Below are positions 46,509 through 56,450 of a stretch of 64,000 bases of DNA, piece after piece (the stretch's first letter is position 1; each line of letters starts with the position of its first letter). The stretch covers positions 62,001 to 126,000 of the forward strand of contig NZ_CAWLFA010000007.1 of the NCBI RefSeq assembly GCF_963860125.1. The letters run 5' to 3'. The stretch comes from Picosynechococcus sp. PCC 7002. GTDB lineage: Bacteria > Cyanobacteriota > Cyanobacteriia > Cyanobacteriales > MRBY01. Under the pieces are notes generated by a model, which searched no databases, was not told where the DNA came from, and was given only the letters and a program-made list of their open reading frames with translations. The position numbers and the translations under genes are program-made.

Positions 46509-49004
46509 TTAGAACTCAACCGCGAGGGTACCCAGAACCGTAAAGCCTTCGCCAGGATACACTTCAAAGCGATTATTGCGGGTGCCTGTGATGTGCTCGA
46601 CATCAAAGAGATTGCGGAAATTTAAAGCCGCCCGCCAGTTGTCCTGTCGGTAGGCGATCGCCGCATTAGTGAGGAAATAATCCCCTAGGCTAAAGCTGTT
46701 GTTGAGATCCCCGAAGCGATCGCCCACATAGTTCACGCCGACTCCAAAACTCAGCCCCTTAAGCGACCCCGTTTGCAACTCGTAGGTCGTCCAAAGATTA
46801 GCGCTATGGTAAGGGGAATTGATCAGACGATTTCCCGCTTGACCATCATTGTTCGCCGTCACCCGGGCGTCGGTATAAGCATAGTTCGCCACGATTTTCC
46901 AGCCGGGGAGAATTTCCCCCATCACATCCAGTTCAATCCCTTGGCTACGTTGCTGACCTGCGTTGATCGAAAAACCAATATTGTCCGGATCCGAGGTGGC
47001 AACATTATTTTTACGGATATCAAAATAGGCCAAATTAGCAACTAAGGCTCCTTCTAGTGCCTCGGCCCGCACCCCAACTTCAAACTGCTCTCCCACTTCG
47101 GGCGGTAATGTATCCCCATCGACATTTGTGCCACTGTTAGGCGCAAAAGACTGACTATAACTGGTATAGAGAGAAATCGGTTCAATAGGACGGTAAACCA
47201 CTCCTAGGCGAGGCACAAAAGCATCATCATTCTGAGTTGTTTCAGTGAGTGAGGTAGGATTCACAACACGTTGGGAAACGGTGTCATAGCGTAGCCCTGC
47301 CAAAATATGGAGGCGATCGCCAATATCCATCTGATCCTGAAGATAAATACCAACCGCATTAATATAAGTATCTCCAAAACGAATAATGGGTTGGGTCTCA
47401 AAATCTGGCTGTGGCACTACGCCATAAACTGGATTAAAAATATTTTGAGTAAAGTATGAATCTGGCCCAAAACCACGCAGTTTGTTCCCTAACTGATTTC
47501 GATGAATATAATCCACGCCCATCAGTACCGTATGGTCAACTGCTCCTGTGGAAAATTCCCCAACGACATTCGTTTGCACAGCGTAGGTACTACTGGGTTG
47601 ATCCAGTTGAATATAGCTCCGGTCTAGATCGCCAGTGGTGGGATCAAAGCCTAACGTAAATGAAGACTCAAAAATGGTGTTGTAGGCAATGTAGTTAAAC
47701 CCATTCCGCACTTTCCAGTTGTCACTAAAGCGGTGCTCAAACTCATACCCTGTGCGCCAGTAGGTCGCTTCGTTAATATCATCAAGCTGACTCAAGTTTC
47801 GATCAAAGGGGATGTCTGCCACGCTATCCCCAATTGCCACCAGGCCTGTATCATAGGGCCGCTGGTCAGCGGAATATTCCACAAACAGATCTAAATCCGT
47901 GCGATCGCCAATCTGCCAAGTCAGTGTTGGGGCGATAAAAGTCCGTTCTAGATCAACATTAAAATTTCGATAGTAATCGCTGTTCCGGTAGAGGGCATTT
48001 AGGCGGTAGAGCAAGTTACCATCCTCATTTAAGGGGCCTGACAGATCCACCCCCACCGCAACCTGATTTCGATTACCCAGCTCCAGAGTTGCCTCATAGA
48101 CCGGTTCAGACAGAGGTTTTTCACTGACTAGGTTAATGACCCCACCCGGCTCCGAGACCCCATAGAGAATTGCGGCTGGCCCCTTCAATACCTCAACTTG
48201 TTCGATATTTGCCAGCTCAGGATAACCAATGTTGCCACTGAAGCCGAAGGTCGGCCGAAAACCATCCCATAATACCGAAGCACTATCAAAACCTCGCACC
48301 ACGAACCGTTGTCCCCGCGCATCCGCCGAATTTTGTAGAACACCACTGGCATTGCGCAAGGCATCATCGAGGCTACTTACCCCTTGATCTGCCAAAATAG
48401 CTTTGGGAATCACCTGAATTGATTGGGGAATTTCTGCGAGGGGAGTATCAGTACGGGTTGCTGTTGTCGCTTCACTGACAGTGTAGCTATTCGCCGTCCT
48501 ATCTGCCGTGACCACAAGCTCTAAATTTTCCGCAATTGATTCATCCGGCGTAACCTCAAGAATAAGTTGTTTGCCCTCTAATCGTGGTGCTACCATCGGC
48601 GGCGCTGTTAGACCCGTAATGATAAGTTGTCCACCACCATTTTCTCCTGGAGATATCTGCACAGATTCAATCTCTGCCGTTGGTTGAAGCACCTCAACGA
48701 TATTTTCTCCTGGCAAACTCAGGATCACATCAGGAATCTCGATAATTAGGCGATCGCCGACCGTTGTCGTTGTTACGGCTGGTAATGCTTCTGCCGTCGT
48801 CTCAAACGTGATCACCAGTCCGCTTTCTGTAGCCTGAACTTGCACATCGGTAAGCACATCAGCATTTTCTGAGCTTATTTCGATAGTGGGTGGCAGCACC
48901 TCAAAATCCTGGGTCTCGGCTATGACAGGCGCGGCGTTCAGGATTGCAATTCCTGTTACTCCTAGAATGGTTAACGCACTCCAATGACATAGATGATTAT
49001 TCAT
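46509..49004 (-). CDS. TonB-dependent siderophore receptor, cassette 2
   Basis: An 831-residue receptor. ATG at 49004 has GAGG seven bases before it; GTG at 49016 is the alternative. Signal peptide (ALTILGVTGIAILNA, end near VIAET), AMIN domain (about 40-150), plug (about 185-300: AEIPQSIQVIPKAIL, RFVVRGFDSASVLWDG, KGPAAILYGVSEPGG, INLVSEKPL), then the barrel, which ends in Phe (TLAVEF). This is the FhuA/FpvA-type siderophore class. It lies after an AraC gene and before a binding lipoprotein gene. No break is seen. The cognate siderophore is unknown. Confidence 0.93.
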   Translation of the reverse strand: MNNHLCHWSALTILGVTGIAILNAAPVIAETQDFEVLPPTIEISSENADVLTDVQVQATESGLVITFETTAEALPAVTTTTVGDRLIIEIPDVILSLPGENIVEVLQPTAEIESVQISPGENGGGQLIITGLTAPPMVAPRLEGKQLILEVTPDESIAENLELVVTADRTANSYTVSEATTATRTDTPLAEIPQSIQVIPKAILADQGVSSLDDALRNASGVLQNSADARGQRFVVRGFDSASVLWDGFRPTFGFSGNIGYPELANIEQVEVLKGPAAILYGVSEPGGVINLVSEKPLSEPVYEATLELGNRNQVAVGVDLSGPLNEDGNLLYRLNALYRNSDYYRNFNVDLERTFIAPTLTWQIGDRTDLDLFVEYSADQRPYDTGLVAIGDSVADIPFDRNLSQLDDINEATYWRTGYEFEHRFSDNWKVRNGFNYIAYNTIFESSFTLGFDPTTGDLDRSYIQLDQPSSTYAVQTNVVGEFSTGAVDHTVLMGVDYIHRNQLGNKLRGFGPDSYFTQNIFNPVYGVVPQPDFETQPIIRFGDTYINAVGIYLQDQMDIGDRLHILAGLRYDTVSQRVVNPTSLTETTQNDDAFVPRLGVVYRPIEPISLYTSYSQSFAPNSGTNVDGDTLPPEVGEQFEVGVRAEALEGALVANLAYFDIRKNNVATSDPDNIGFSINAGQQRSQGIELDVMGEILPGWKIVANYAYTDARVTANNDGQAGNRLINSPYHSANLWTTYELQTGSLKGLSFGVGVNYVGDRFGDLNNSFSLGDYFLTNAAIAYRQDNWRAALNFRNLFDVEHITGTRNNRFEVYPGEGFTVLGTLAVEF

Positions 49005-49194
49005 TTGATTCCTCACGACCTTCGATTACAGGCTTTCCCTGCAACTCCTTTATTGACTACGCGGATTCGTAAATTACGACAGCCCATTGATTGAGCTTGG
49101 AACAAAATATTCTCAATAAAGATAGAAGAAGGACTAATCCTTGCCTAGATATTTTTCGCCCTAAACGCATTTTTTTTTGGCATGTATGTCAGGA

Positions 49195-50283
49195 TTAGCT
49201 TGCTAATTGCCAAGCTTGCAACTGAAAGGCTTTGGGGTTGAGGCCAAATTGCTGGCGAAAGGCTGTGGTAAAACGACTGGGACTGCCATAGCCGACCTGA
49301 CAGGCGACATCACTAACCGATAGTTCCGTGGTCATCAGCAATTTACGGGCCTGCCTCACCCGACAATCCCGTAGGTAGCGAAAGGGGGTAGTGCCATACA
49401 TTTGATGGAACCCTTGGTTCAGTTTGAGGCGATTTGTCCCTACCTGGCGAGCAAGGGCTTCAATAGAAGGAGGATTTGACAGTTCTTTCCTGAGAATGGC
49501 AGCAGATTCATGGATATAGTCAAATTGCTTTTCGAGGCGGGCATAGGCGGCGATCGCCTGGAGATAGAGAGAGACCAAGGTGAAGGCCTGTTCTTGTAGA
49601 TAACGACGGCGATTTGCACCGTGGTAAGGACAACTTAGAATATATCCAAGGGTCTCCTGCATTGCTGCTGTAATTGGTGCCTGGGCAGCATAATCTAAGA
49701 CCATTGCATCGGTATATAAACTATCTTGCAAAACTTCTTCTAGCCGCACTGGCAAGCAGCGATCGCCCTGTGTTGCCCTGGGGTACAGATGTCGTTTATG
49801 GCCAACGGTTGAGACATTGGTTTGTAATTGATAAATAGCTTGGAGTAATTGCTCTGCAACCTTTTGACTCCGGCTAGATAAATGGTCTAAACAGGCTTGA
49901 AAGTAAGCGTTGAGGGTTGGTTGCCGAAAAAACAGTTCTACTTTAAAAAACCGTTGACCAGCGGGCTTGATGTAGAGACTGTTAAACCCAAAATAAGGTA
50001 GAAAAAAACTATAGCCTGCTTGGGAACCGCTCAACTGAAATTCAAATTCTAAACAATCTCGATCTTCTATCCCATCGATAATGACATCTTGCTCAAGGGT
50101 ATAGTCTAGTACCCAAAGACTCAGATCTTCCTGTAGCGGAATCTCTTGCCTATATCCCCGTCCTAAAGCCGAGGGACAAACCCAAACTCGATCTGAAGGA
50201 TCCCCATGGAGCAGAGCTGGATTATCTGGGCTACCCGGCACAAACCAGTTTGTTTCTTCGTTTAATGACAGCCGGATAGCCAT
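49195..50283 (-). CDS. AraC-family regulator, cassette 2
   Basis: A 362-residue regulator, longer than its two relatives here by about 40 residues in the sensing part. C-terminal helix-turn-helix pair: PSIEALARQVGTNRLKL and VSDVACQVGYGSPSRFT, with the linker FRYLRDCRVRQARKLL. The sensing part has LEFEFQLSGSQAGY. It lies 190 bases before the receptor gene of cassette 2 and likely activates it when its siderophore is present. A weak 22-bp repeat (TTTTTCGCC at 49152, TTTTTGGCA at 49174) is in that gap. Confidence 0.9.
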   Translation of the reverse strand: MAIRLSLNEETNWFVPGSPDNPALLHGDPSDRVWVCPSALGRGYRQEIPLQEDLSLWVLDYTLEQDVIIDGIEDRDCLEFEFQLSGSQAGYSFFLPYFGFNSLYIKPAGQRFFKVELFFRQPTLNAYFQACLDHLSSRSQKVAEQLLQAIYQLQTNVSTVGHKRHLYPRATQGDRCLPVRLEEVLQDSLYTDAMVLDYAAQAPITAAMQETLGYILSCPYHGANRRRYLQEQAFTLVSLYLQAIAAYARLEKQFDYIHESAAILRKELSNPPSIEALARQVGTNRLKLNQGFHQMYGTTPFRYLRDCRVRQARKLLMTTELSVSDVACQVGYGSPSRFTTAFRQQFGLNPKAFQLQAWQLAS

Positions 50284-50493
50284 AGTTAAGTCTTTGATGT
50301 TGTTTGTTGCTTAAGCTTCGATTTTAGTTAATGAAAAAGTCTAGCATGTATTTTGCACATTTATATTAATAAGAAATACACCACTCCCTAATTCTCGCTT
50401 GATAGGTTTAGGCGAATGGTCGTTGACTTTGAACACCAGATTAATTCTCAAGGTAAATTTCGAGGCAAGGGTAGCAATTTCTCCTGATAAGGC

Positions 50494-52269
50494 CTAAGTT
50501 TGGGTGATTATTTTTTCCAGCCGTCCTGCCTGAAGATAAAGGATTTGATCAGCCTGGGCGAGGATCTGGGGTCGATGGGAAACAATCAGATACGTTTGAG
50601 AAGATTTAGCCTCTTGGGAATGGCCTTTGGTGCTGAGAAGACGCCGCCAAAGCCGTTGTTCTGTTTCGATATCCAAGGCGCTAGAAAGGTCGTCACAGAT
50701 CAGAAGTTGGGGTTGACGGAGGAGCATCCGGGCGATCGCCACCCGTTGTTTTTGCCCTCCGGAGAGGCGTAACCCCCTGGTGCCGATGGGGGTTGCTAAA
50801 CCTTCTGGGAAAGTTTTGAGATCAGTGTCTAAGCTAGCAGTGGCGATCGCCCACTCCAATTCGGCGGCAGTGCTGGGCCAATTAAGGCAAATATTTTCCC
50901 CCAGGGAGGAGCTAAACAATTGGGGGATTTGTGGCAAATAGGCCACCTGGGGCGGAATCAGCCAATGCTGGGGATTGGCGATCGCCTGTCCATTCCAAAA
51001 CCAGGCCCCCCGCTCACAGGGCAATAGCCCCAAAAAGACTTGCAATAAGGTTGTTTTACCCGCACCAATTGGCCCCGTAATCACCGTTAAACTGCCCTGG
51101 CAGAGAGTAAAACTGATATCCTCAATGCCCCGCCGTTGATCTGGGTAATAGTAGGTCAAACCTTCGATCCGTAGCGTTTTGAGGGGAGAAATCTGGGAAC
51201 AATGCTGGGCAGGTGGTAGCGGGGGAGCTGCCTTTAGGGGAGAAGGAAGATAAAGGGGGGCGGCAAGAGTCAGGGGGTGAATATCGGGGGGAGCCGGGGG
51301 CGCATCGAGGATCTCGCCCATCCGCTGGCAGGATACGTCGCTTTGTTTCGCGGAAGCAAGGAAACTCCCTAGAAAACTAAAGAAATGGGTAATCAGGTTT
51401 AAGTAATACACAAACAGGGCAAAATCACCCACCGTTAAACCTTGGCTTAATTTGGGTGCAGTTAGGAGGAGAACTAAACCCGTGCCAAAATTAGTCATTT
51501 GTGCAAAGCCTGCTTCCAGTAAGGCGGTAAAAACGCGATCTTGAACCATCAATTTTTGGCGGCGATCGCCCCGGCTGCGGAGTTCTGCTAAAACATAAGT
51601 TTCTGAGCCCGTCACCTTGACCGCTTGCACGGCAGTAAACAGTTCGTTAATTAAAGCGGTAACCCGTTGGGTGGCCTGGCGACTGGCCTGACGATAGCGT
51701 TTGAGACGGCGTTCTGACCATTGCACCAGGGCAATAATGATGGCGAGGGGCAAAAAGAGAAATAAGGTAATCGATACATTGACCGTGAGTAACAAACCCA
51801 AGGCGGCGATCGCCGTAATCCCAGCGGCCATAATTTCATTTGTACCAACGACGAGATCCTCTAATTGCAAGACATCTTCCCGGAAGTGGTTGACCACGCT
51901 GCCGATGGAGTGAGTTTGACCCTGGGCATTGGTTTGGGTAAGGGTGGCCGCCGGACGTTGGAGGAGAGCTTGCAAAAGATTGTGGCGCAGTAGGGTACTA
52001 ATGAGAAAACGATGTTCGGTTTTGGTCAGTCGTCCGGCAAAAATCGCCACCACCCGCGCTAGGCCCGTCGCTAATACCAAACTAATCCAGAGCCAAGGAG
52101 AATAATTAGCAGGCGATCGCCCCGTGAGTTGGTCAAAAAAATTCCGAATAAAAATCCCCGGTAACGCCCCCAAAGCAGCCATCAAAAACCAAAGCGCCGC
52201 ATCCAGCCAATACAACCGTTGGGCATAGCCAATTAAATGCCAAAGAATGCGCCAGATGGAATTCGCCAT
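50494..52269 (-). CDS. ABC half-transporter of exporter fold, with Asp in place of catalytic Glu
   Basis: A 591-residue protein with six membrane segments (about 1-300) and an ATPase domain (about 360-590). Walker A is GPIGAGKTT, signature LSGGQKQRVAIARMLL. After Walker B it reads LLICDDLSSALD, so the usual catalytic Glu is Asp. The gene follows DUF1636 by 27 bases and is in one unit with a binding protein and receptor of cassette 3. It probably pairs with the similar half-transporter at 61191-62921. Exporter-fold pairs next to AraC and receptor genes can either secrete a siderophore or, as YbtPQ and IrtAB do, import it. Confidence 0.88.
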   Translation of the reverse strand: MANSIWRILWHLIGYAQRLYWLDAALWFLMAALGALPGIFIRNFFDQLTGRSPANYSPWLWISLVLATGLARVVAIFAGRLTKTEHRFLISTLLRHNLLQALLQRPAATLTQTNAQGQTHSIGSVVNHFREDVLQLEDLVVGTNEIMAAGITAIAALGLLLTVNVSITLFLFLPLAIIIALVQWSERRLKRYRQASRQATQRVTALINELFTAVQAVKVTGSETYVLAELRSRGDRRQKLMVQDRVFTALLEAGFAQMTNFGTGLVLLLTAPKLSQGLTVGDFALFVYYLNLITHFFSFLGSFLASAKQSDVSCQRMGEILDAPPAPPDIHPLTLAAPLYLPSPLKAAPPLPPAQHCSQISPLKTLRIEGLTYYYPDQRRGIEDISFTLCQGSLTVITGPIGAGKTTLLQVFLGLLPCERGAWFWNGQAIANPQHWLIPPQVAYLPQIPQLFSSSLGENICLNWPSTAAELEWAIATASLDTDLKTFPEGLATPIGTRGLRLSGGQKQRVAIARMLLRQPQLLICDDLSSALDIETEQRLWRRLLSTKGHSQEAKSSQTYLIVSHRPQILAQADQILYLQAGRLEKIITQT

Positions 52270-52296
52270 GATTTGTCTGATTTGAGGTTAAAAACT

Positions 52297-52695
52297 TTAG
52301 GGAGCCGGAGGAAGGCGGGCGATCCGGTGGGGTCGCAAGGATTTAGGGAGTTGATAGAGAGGCACCATACCATCTTCGCTTTCGACATACAACGCCGCTG
52401 CAGTGAGGAGATCTGCCGCTGTGGTTTCTGGATCGAGATCGCCAAAGAGAAAACTGGGTTTCTGTCGCCCCACAAAGGCGATCGCACAGGGGTTATCACA
52501 GATACACAGGCAACTGGTGGTTTTGAGACTGAGTTGATCCCGGTAAGGCCACCGTTGATGCAGTGCTTGAAGTGCGGCCAAAAGATCGGCCCCAGTCAAG
52601 CAGTTTGCATTTTCGTCTGTGGGGTGATCGATTGCAGCGGTTGGCCAAGTGCAGGCTTCACAGACAATTAATTGATGGAGAGCAGCGGCAGTCAT
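52297..52695 (-). CDS. DUF1636 metal-binding (2Fe-2S ferredoxin-like) protein
   Basis: A 132-residue protein with the four cysteines of the family: CEAC near residue 12, and CLCICDNPC near residue 62. The ending LRPHRIARLPP is also family-typical (lrphxiaRiPp). DUF1636 proteins have a thioredoxin-like fold and are thought to bind an Fe-S cluster. The start overlaps the stop of the binding-lipoprotein gene by four bases. In this place it could take part in releasing or reducing iron from the imported chelate, which is an inference. Confidence 0.82.
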   Translation of the reverse strand: MTAAALHQLIVCEACTWPTAAIDHPTDENANCLTGADLLAALQALHQRWPYRDQLSLKTTSCLCICDNPCAIAFVGRQKPSFLFGDLDPETTAADLLTAAALYVESEDGMVPLYQLPKSLRPHRIARLPPAP

Positions 52696-53717
52696 AATTT
52701 AGTAGTTTCCGTTGTTGTTTCTGTAAAAAAATCAGTTAAGTGGGTAAATAAATCATCCAAAATTGCCTCTGCAGCCACCGGCCCACTCCCAATCCAATAA
52801 CTTGGCACTTGATAGACTTGCCCTTTTTGTACCGCTTGCAGTTGGTTCCAGAGGGGATTTTTTTGGAGGTCGGCTAATTTTTCCTGGGCTTCAGCGTTGG
52901 CAGTGGCGGTATTTTCCCCTGTCCAAACAAAGATCACATCGCCATCTACCTCGGACAGTAGCTCTTCGCTTAAGACGGCTTGGATTGGGTTACCAAACTG
53001 GGCTTGGGCTGTTTCGGCATCGACGGCCTGGGCTGGGGGGCGGCTTAACCCCACATCCTGGAGGATCGTGCCACAAAACGAATCTTGTAAATACATAGTG
53101 ATGCTGTCGGGATAAAGACGGATCACGGAAATCTGGAGATCCTGGCGGCGATCGCCCAAACGATTTTGTAACTCTTGGACACGCTGGTTGTAAGCAGCGA
53201 GTTTTTCGGCGACCACATCGGTTTTTCCCAGAGCTTCTCCAAAATTCTGAAAGATCGGCTTCCAAAGGCCACTATGCTCAAAATTCAATAAAAAAGTCGG
53301 CGCAATTTGACTGAGTTGGGGATAGATCGCCCCGTGGAAATCTAAACCGACCAACAAATCTGGGTCAAGCTTGAGAATTTCCTCTAAACTCGGTTCGCCG
53401 CTTTGACCAATATTGGCCACGTCGGTTTGGAGGGCAGGCAACGCTGTCTGAAAATTGCTCAGGGTCGTGCCGACGGGTTGGAGATCGGCGGCGATCGCAT
53501 ATTCAAATGACACGGAATCTAACGTCACCAATCGCTCGAAAGTTTTGGGGATACAAGTTTCCCCCGCACTGTGGCTCACCGTCACACAGTCAGCAGTTAC
53601 GTCCTGGGATGGGGGAGGCGAAGGTTGACAGGCCACCACCAGGCAAAGGCTTACCAGTCCAATCAGCCAGAGTTTTAGCCAACCTTGTATCCTACGCCCC
53701 AAGTACCATCCTTGCAT
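52692..53717 (-). CDS. siderophore-binding lipoprotein, cassette 3
   Basis: A 341-residue protein with lipoprotein signal (LVSLCLVVAC, Cys about residue 30). Class III binding-protein marks are GETCIPKTFERLVTLDS, ILKLDPDLLVGLDFHG, LSQIAPTFLLNFEHSG and LQAVQKGQVYQVPSYW. It is the closest relative here of the frameshifted protein of cassette 1. It follows the receptor gene by 24 bases and precedes DUF1636 with a four-base overlap. Confidence 0.92.
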   Translation of the reverse strand: MQGWYLGRRIQGWLKLWLIGLVSLCLVVACQPSPPPSQDVTADCVTVSHSAGETCIPKTFERLVTLDSVSFEYAIAADLQPVGTTLSNFQTALPALQTDVANIGQSGEPSLEEILKLDPDLLVGLDFHGAIYPQLSQIAPTFLLNFEHSGLWKPIFQNFGEALGKTDVVAEKLAAYNQRVQELQNRLGDRRQDLQISVIRLYPDSITMYLQDSFCGTILQDVGLSRPPAQAVDAETAQAQFGNPIQAVLSEELLSEVDGDVIFVWTGENTATANAEAQEKLADLQKNPLWNQLQAVQKGQVYQVPSYWIGSGPVAAEAILDDLFTHLTDFFTETTTETTKL

Positions 53718-53741
53718 GTCCCAAACCTCCTAATTGATGTT

Positions 53742-56219
53742 TTAAAAATCCACCGCGAATTTAGCCGTCACCGCAAAGGGCGCACCGGGAGTCGCAAATT
53801 GGAATTCATCGGCAGCGGTGAAGTATTCCGTGTCAAACAAATTTTCAAAGTTCAACTGAGCGCGCCAATTGTCCCGCCGGTAATAGATCGCGGCATCGGT
53901 GCGGAAATAACTGGGCAAGGTGAATTCATTGTCGATGTTGCCGGGGCGATCGCCGACGTAGAAAAAGCCCAGACCAAAGCCCAAACCCTCTAGGGCTCCC
54001 TGTTGGATATCGTAGGTCGTCCAGAGGCTAAACTGATTTTGGGGCACATTCGGTAGCTGGTTACCTTCAATGTCAGGGTTAATATCTTCTTTGCTGACAA
54101 AGGCATCTAGCAATGTGTAGGCCGCCGTCACATTCCAACCAGGGGTTAAGGCTCCATTGAGGTTAAACTCTAAACCGCGACTGGTTTGTTCCCCCGTCTG
54201 GAAGCCATTGAAAGCACCATCCCGGACAATGACATTCTGTTTGCGGATATCAAAGGCGGCGGCGGTAAAACTAAGGCGATCGCTTAAGTCTGCTTTAACC
54301 CCCACTTCCCATTGGCGGCCCCGTTCCGGCTCAAAATTCATTCCATCAGGATCACGGGAAGTGCCAAAGGTTGGTTCAAAGGATTTGCTGTAGGAAGCAT
54401 ATAGAGAAATAGGTTCGATGGGCTGGTACACCACACCCAAACGAGGGGATAGGGCCTCATCGCTTTGGAAAAATTCATTACGGGGGCCGCCCAGGTCTTG
54501 GGTTGACCGGAGCTGCTCCACAAAATCGTAGCGCAGACCCGCTAGGGCTTTAAATTGGGGCGAAAATTCGATTTGATCTTGGATGTAAACCCCCACCGTT
54601 TTGATGGTGTCATCCCGGAAAAATTCTGGGGCGATCGCATAGGGAACCCCCGTATATACCGGATCAAAAACATTAATCGGTGTGTAGTCATTACTAAACT
54701 GAAACTCCGGCTGTTCTAAAGTGTTGCGATATTCAACACCCCCTAAAACCTGGTGTTTGATGCCGCCCGTTTCAAACTTGGCGATCGCCTCGATATTCGT
54801 AAAAAAGCGTTGGTAAGATCCCCCCGCAAAATATTCCAGTCGATCAACATTGCCAGTTGTTTCATCAAAAAAGGTATAAAGGGGTGCATAACGGCGCGGT
54901 CGGTATTGCAAAAACTGGAGCTGATGTTTTAATGAGAAGTTCTCGTTGACCTCGTGGTTAAGGTCATAGCCGAGATTAAATCGTTTCTCAGAAAACTCCC
55001 CAAAATCTTCTCCCACAAAACGACTGCGGGGTACATCCACTGGCCCAGATGCCGTAAAAGGAATCCCTTCATCAATGGTTTCGCGGGTATAGGCATACTG
55101 ACCATAGACATCCAGGGAAGTGGCTTCACTCAGATCAAAACTCAATCGAGGCGAGACCACCACCCGTTCCCCATCAACTAAATCCCGGAAACTGCCGAAA
55201 TTGCTATAACTAAAATTCAAACGATACCGGGCTGCACCGTTCTCTGTGAGGGCATCGGACAGATCAAGATTGCCCCGATAATTCGCAAAGCTACCGATGG
55301 CTGCATCAATGCCAAAGAAAGGTTCTGCGAGGGGTTCTTTCGAAACGAGGTTGATTACCCCACCGGGATCTCCCTGGCCAAAGAGAACGGAGGCTGGCCC
55401 CTTAAGCACTTCTACCCGTTCAATATCATTCGTATCCAGGGCCGCCAGGGAAAAGGTTTCAATACCATCGAGGAAAACGGATTCTTCCGCCGCGAAACCA
55501 CGAATCAAAAAACCAGGCCCAAAAACACTGGTTCCCCGGCCACCACTAGAAACAATACTCCCACTGGTTTCGAGGGCTTCGCCTAATTCGGTGACGTTAC
55601 GATCCTGGAGCACCGCCTGGGGAATCACCTCGACGGATTGGGGAATATCCCGTAAGTCTGTTTCTAAACCGGTGGCGGTGGTGGCACTGCGGGGATTGTA
55701 AGGTTGTTCCGCATCGGTGACCACCAGTTCAAAGGCTTCAATGTTATCTTCGTCGGTGCTCACAAGAACGGGTTCAATATTTAGGGTCAAACCTGTAGCT
55801 GTAGTAATCAGTTGGGTTTGGATTTGGCGATCGCCATTGCGGATCAAAATTTGGACACTATTGTCAGCTTGATTGCGAATTTCAATCTGTTCCAAACCGG
55901 ATTCCGGCGCAAATTCCTGGAGTACCTCTGCTTGGGTCACATTGGCATTGGGAATCGTGATTTCCGTTGTTGCCGCCCTTTGGATCACTGTGGCATTTTC
56001 TAGGGGAGCCGTTGCCGTGAACTGTAGCTCAACCTGGTCGCCTTCGGTGGCGATCGCCACATCTGTGATGATCGTCGTCGCCTGGGTCAGTGTCATGGGA
56101 GCAGAGACTGCCGTTGCGTCAGAGGGTTGAGGCGATGCCGCCACAGCGGACAATTCTTGGGCGGCCCAGAAAAGAGCGACACCGCCCGTAAAACCTAATA
56201 ATCGATACCAATAGTGCAT
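53742..56219 (-). CDS. TonB-dependent siderophore receptor, cassette 3
   Basis: An 825-residue receptor, start ATG at 56219 with GGGAG before it (the frame extends to 56240). Signal peptide (LLGFTGGVALFWAA), AMIN domain (about 45-150), plug (RDIPQSVEVIPQAVL, GFLIRGFAAEESVFLDG, KGPASVLFGQGDPGG, INLVSKEPLAEP) and a barrel that ends in Phe (KFAVDF). It is intact. It follows an AraC gene whose probable operator is at 56311-56344 and is the first gene of a unit with a binding protein, DUF1636 and an ABC half-transporter. Confidence 0.93.
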   Translation of the reverse strand: MHYWYRLLGFTGGVALFWAAQELSAVAASPQPSDATAVSAPMTLTQATTIITDVAIATEGDQVELQFTATAPLENATVIQRAATTEITIPNANVTQAEVLQEFAPESGLEQIEIRNQADNSVQILIRNGDRQIQTQLITTATGLTLNIEPVLVSTDEDNIEAFELVVTDAEQPYNPRSATTATGLETDLRDIPQSVEVIPQAVLQDRNVTELGEALETSGSIVSSGGRGTSVFGPGFLIRGFAAEESVFLDGIETFSLAALDTNDIERVEVLKGPASVLFGQGDPGGVINLVSKEPLAEPFFGIDAAIGSFANYRGNLDLSDALTENGAARYRLNFSYSNFGSFRDLVDGERVVVSPRLSFDLSEATSLDVYGQYAYTRETIDEGIPFTASGPVDVPRSRFVGEDFGEFSEKRFNLGYDLNHEVNENFSLKHQLQFLQYRPRRYAPLYTFFDETTGNVDRLEYFAGGSYQRFFTNIEAIAKFETGGIKHQVLGGVEYRNTLEQPEFQFSNDYTPINVFDPVYTGVPYAIAPEFFRDDTIKTVGVYIQDQIEFSPQFKALAGLRYDFVEQLRSTQDLGGPRNEFFQSDEALSPRLGVVYQPIEPISLYASYSKSFEPTFGTSRDPDGMNFEPERGRQWEVGVKADLSDRLSFTAAAFDIRKQNVIVRDGAFNGFQTGEQTSRGLEFNLNGALTPGWNVTAAYTLLDAFVSKEDINPDIEGNQLPNVPQNQFSLWTTYDIQQGALEGLGFGLGFFYVGDRPGNIDNEFTLPSYFRTDAAIYYRRDNWRAQLNFENLFDTEYFTAADEFQFATPGAPFAVTAKFAVDF

Positions 56220-56310
56220 AAACTCACTCCCACAACACAAACACTTACTTCAAAAAGTTCTTAATAACGTACTGAATTATTCCGCCTTACACCGCCGAAA
56301 ATGATCCAAA

Positions 56311-56344
56311 GCCGGAGTTTTTGCGATCGCCTGCGGGAGTTTTT
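56311..56344. promoter_or_regulatory. 22-bp-period direct repeat, probable AraC-type operator
   Basis: GCCGGAGTTTTT (56311-56322) is repeated as GCGGGAGTTTTT (56333-56344), 11 of 12 bases the same and 22 bases apart, 92-125 bases before the receptor start. Same geometry as at 44216-44254 but a different sequence, as expected if each AraC protein reads its own site. Confidence 0.55.
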
Positions 56345-56450
56345 TGGGATCACGGGCTGCAAATCCATGGGTTTTGTCTAGAATTTAAGGCTGACTACAA
56401 CAAGAATTTGGCCGAAAAATTCCATCCAATACACCTTAATAAATTGATTA

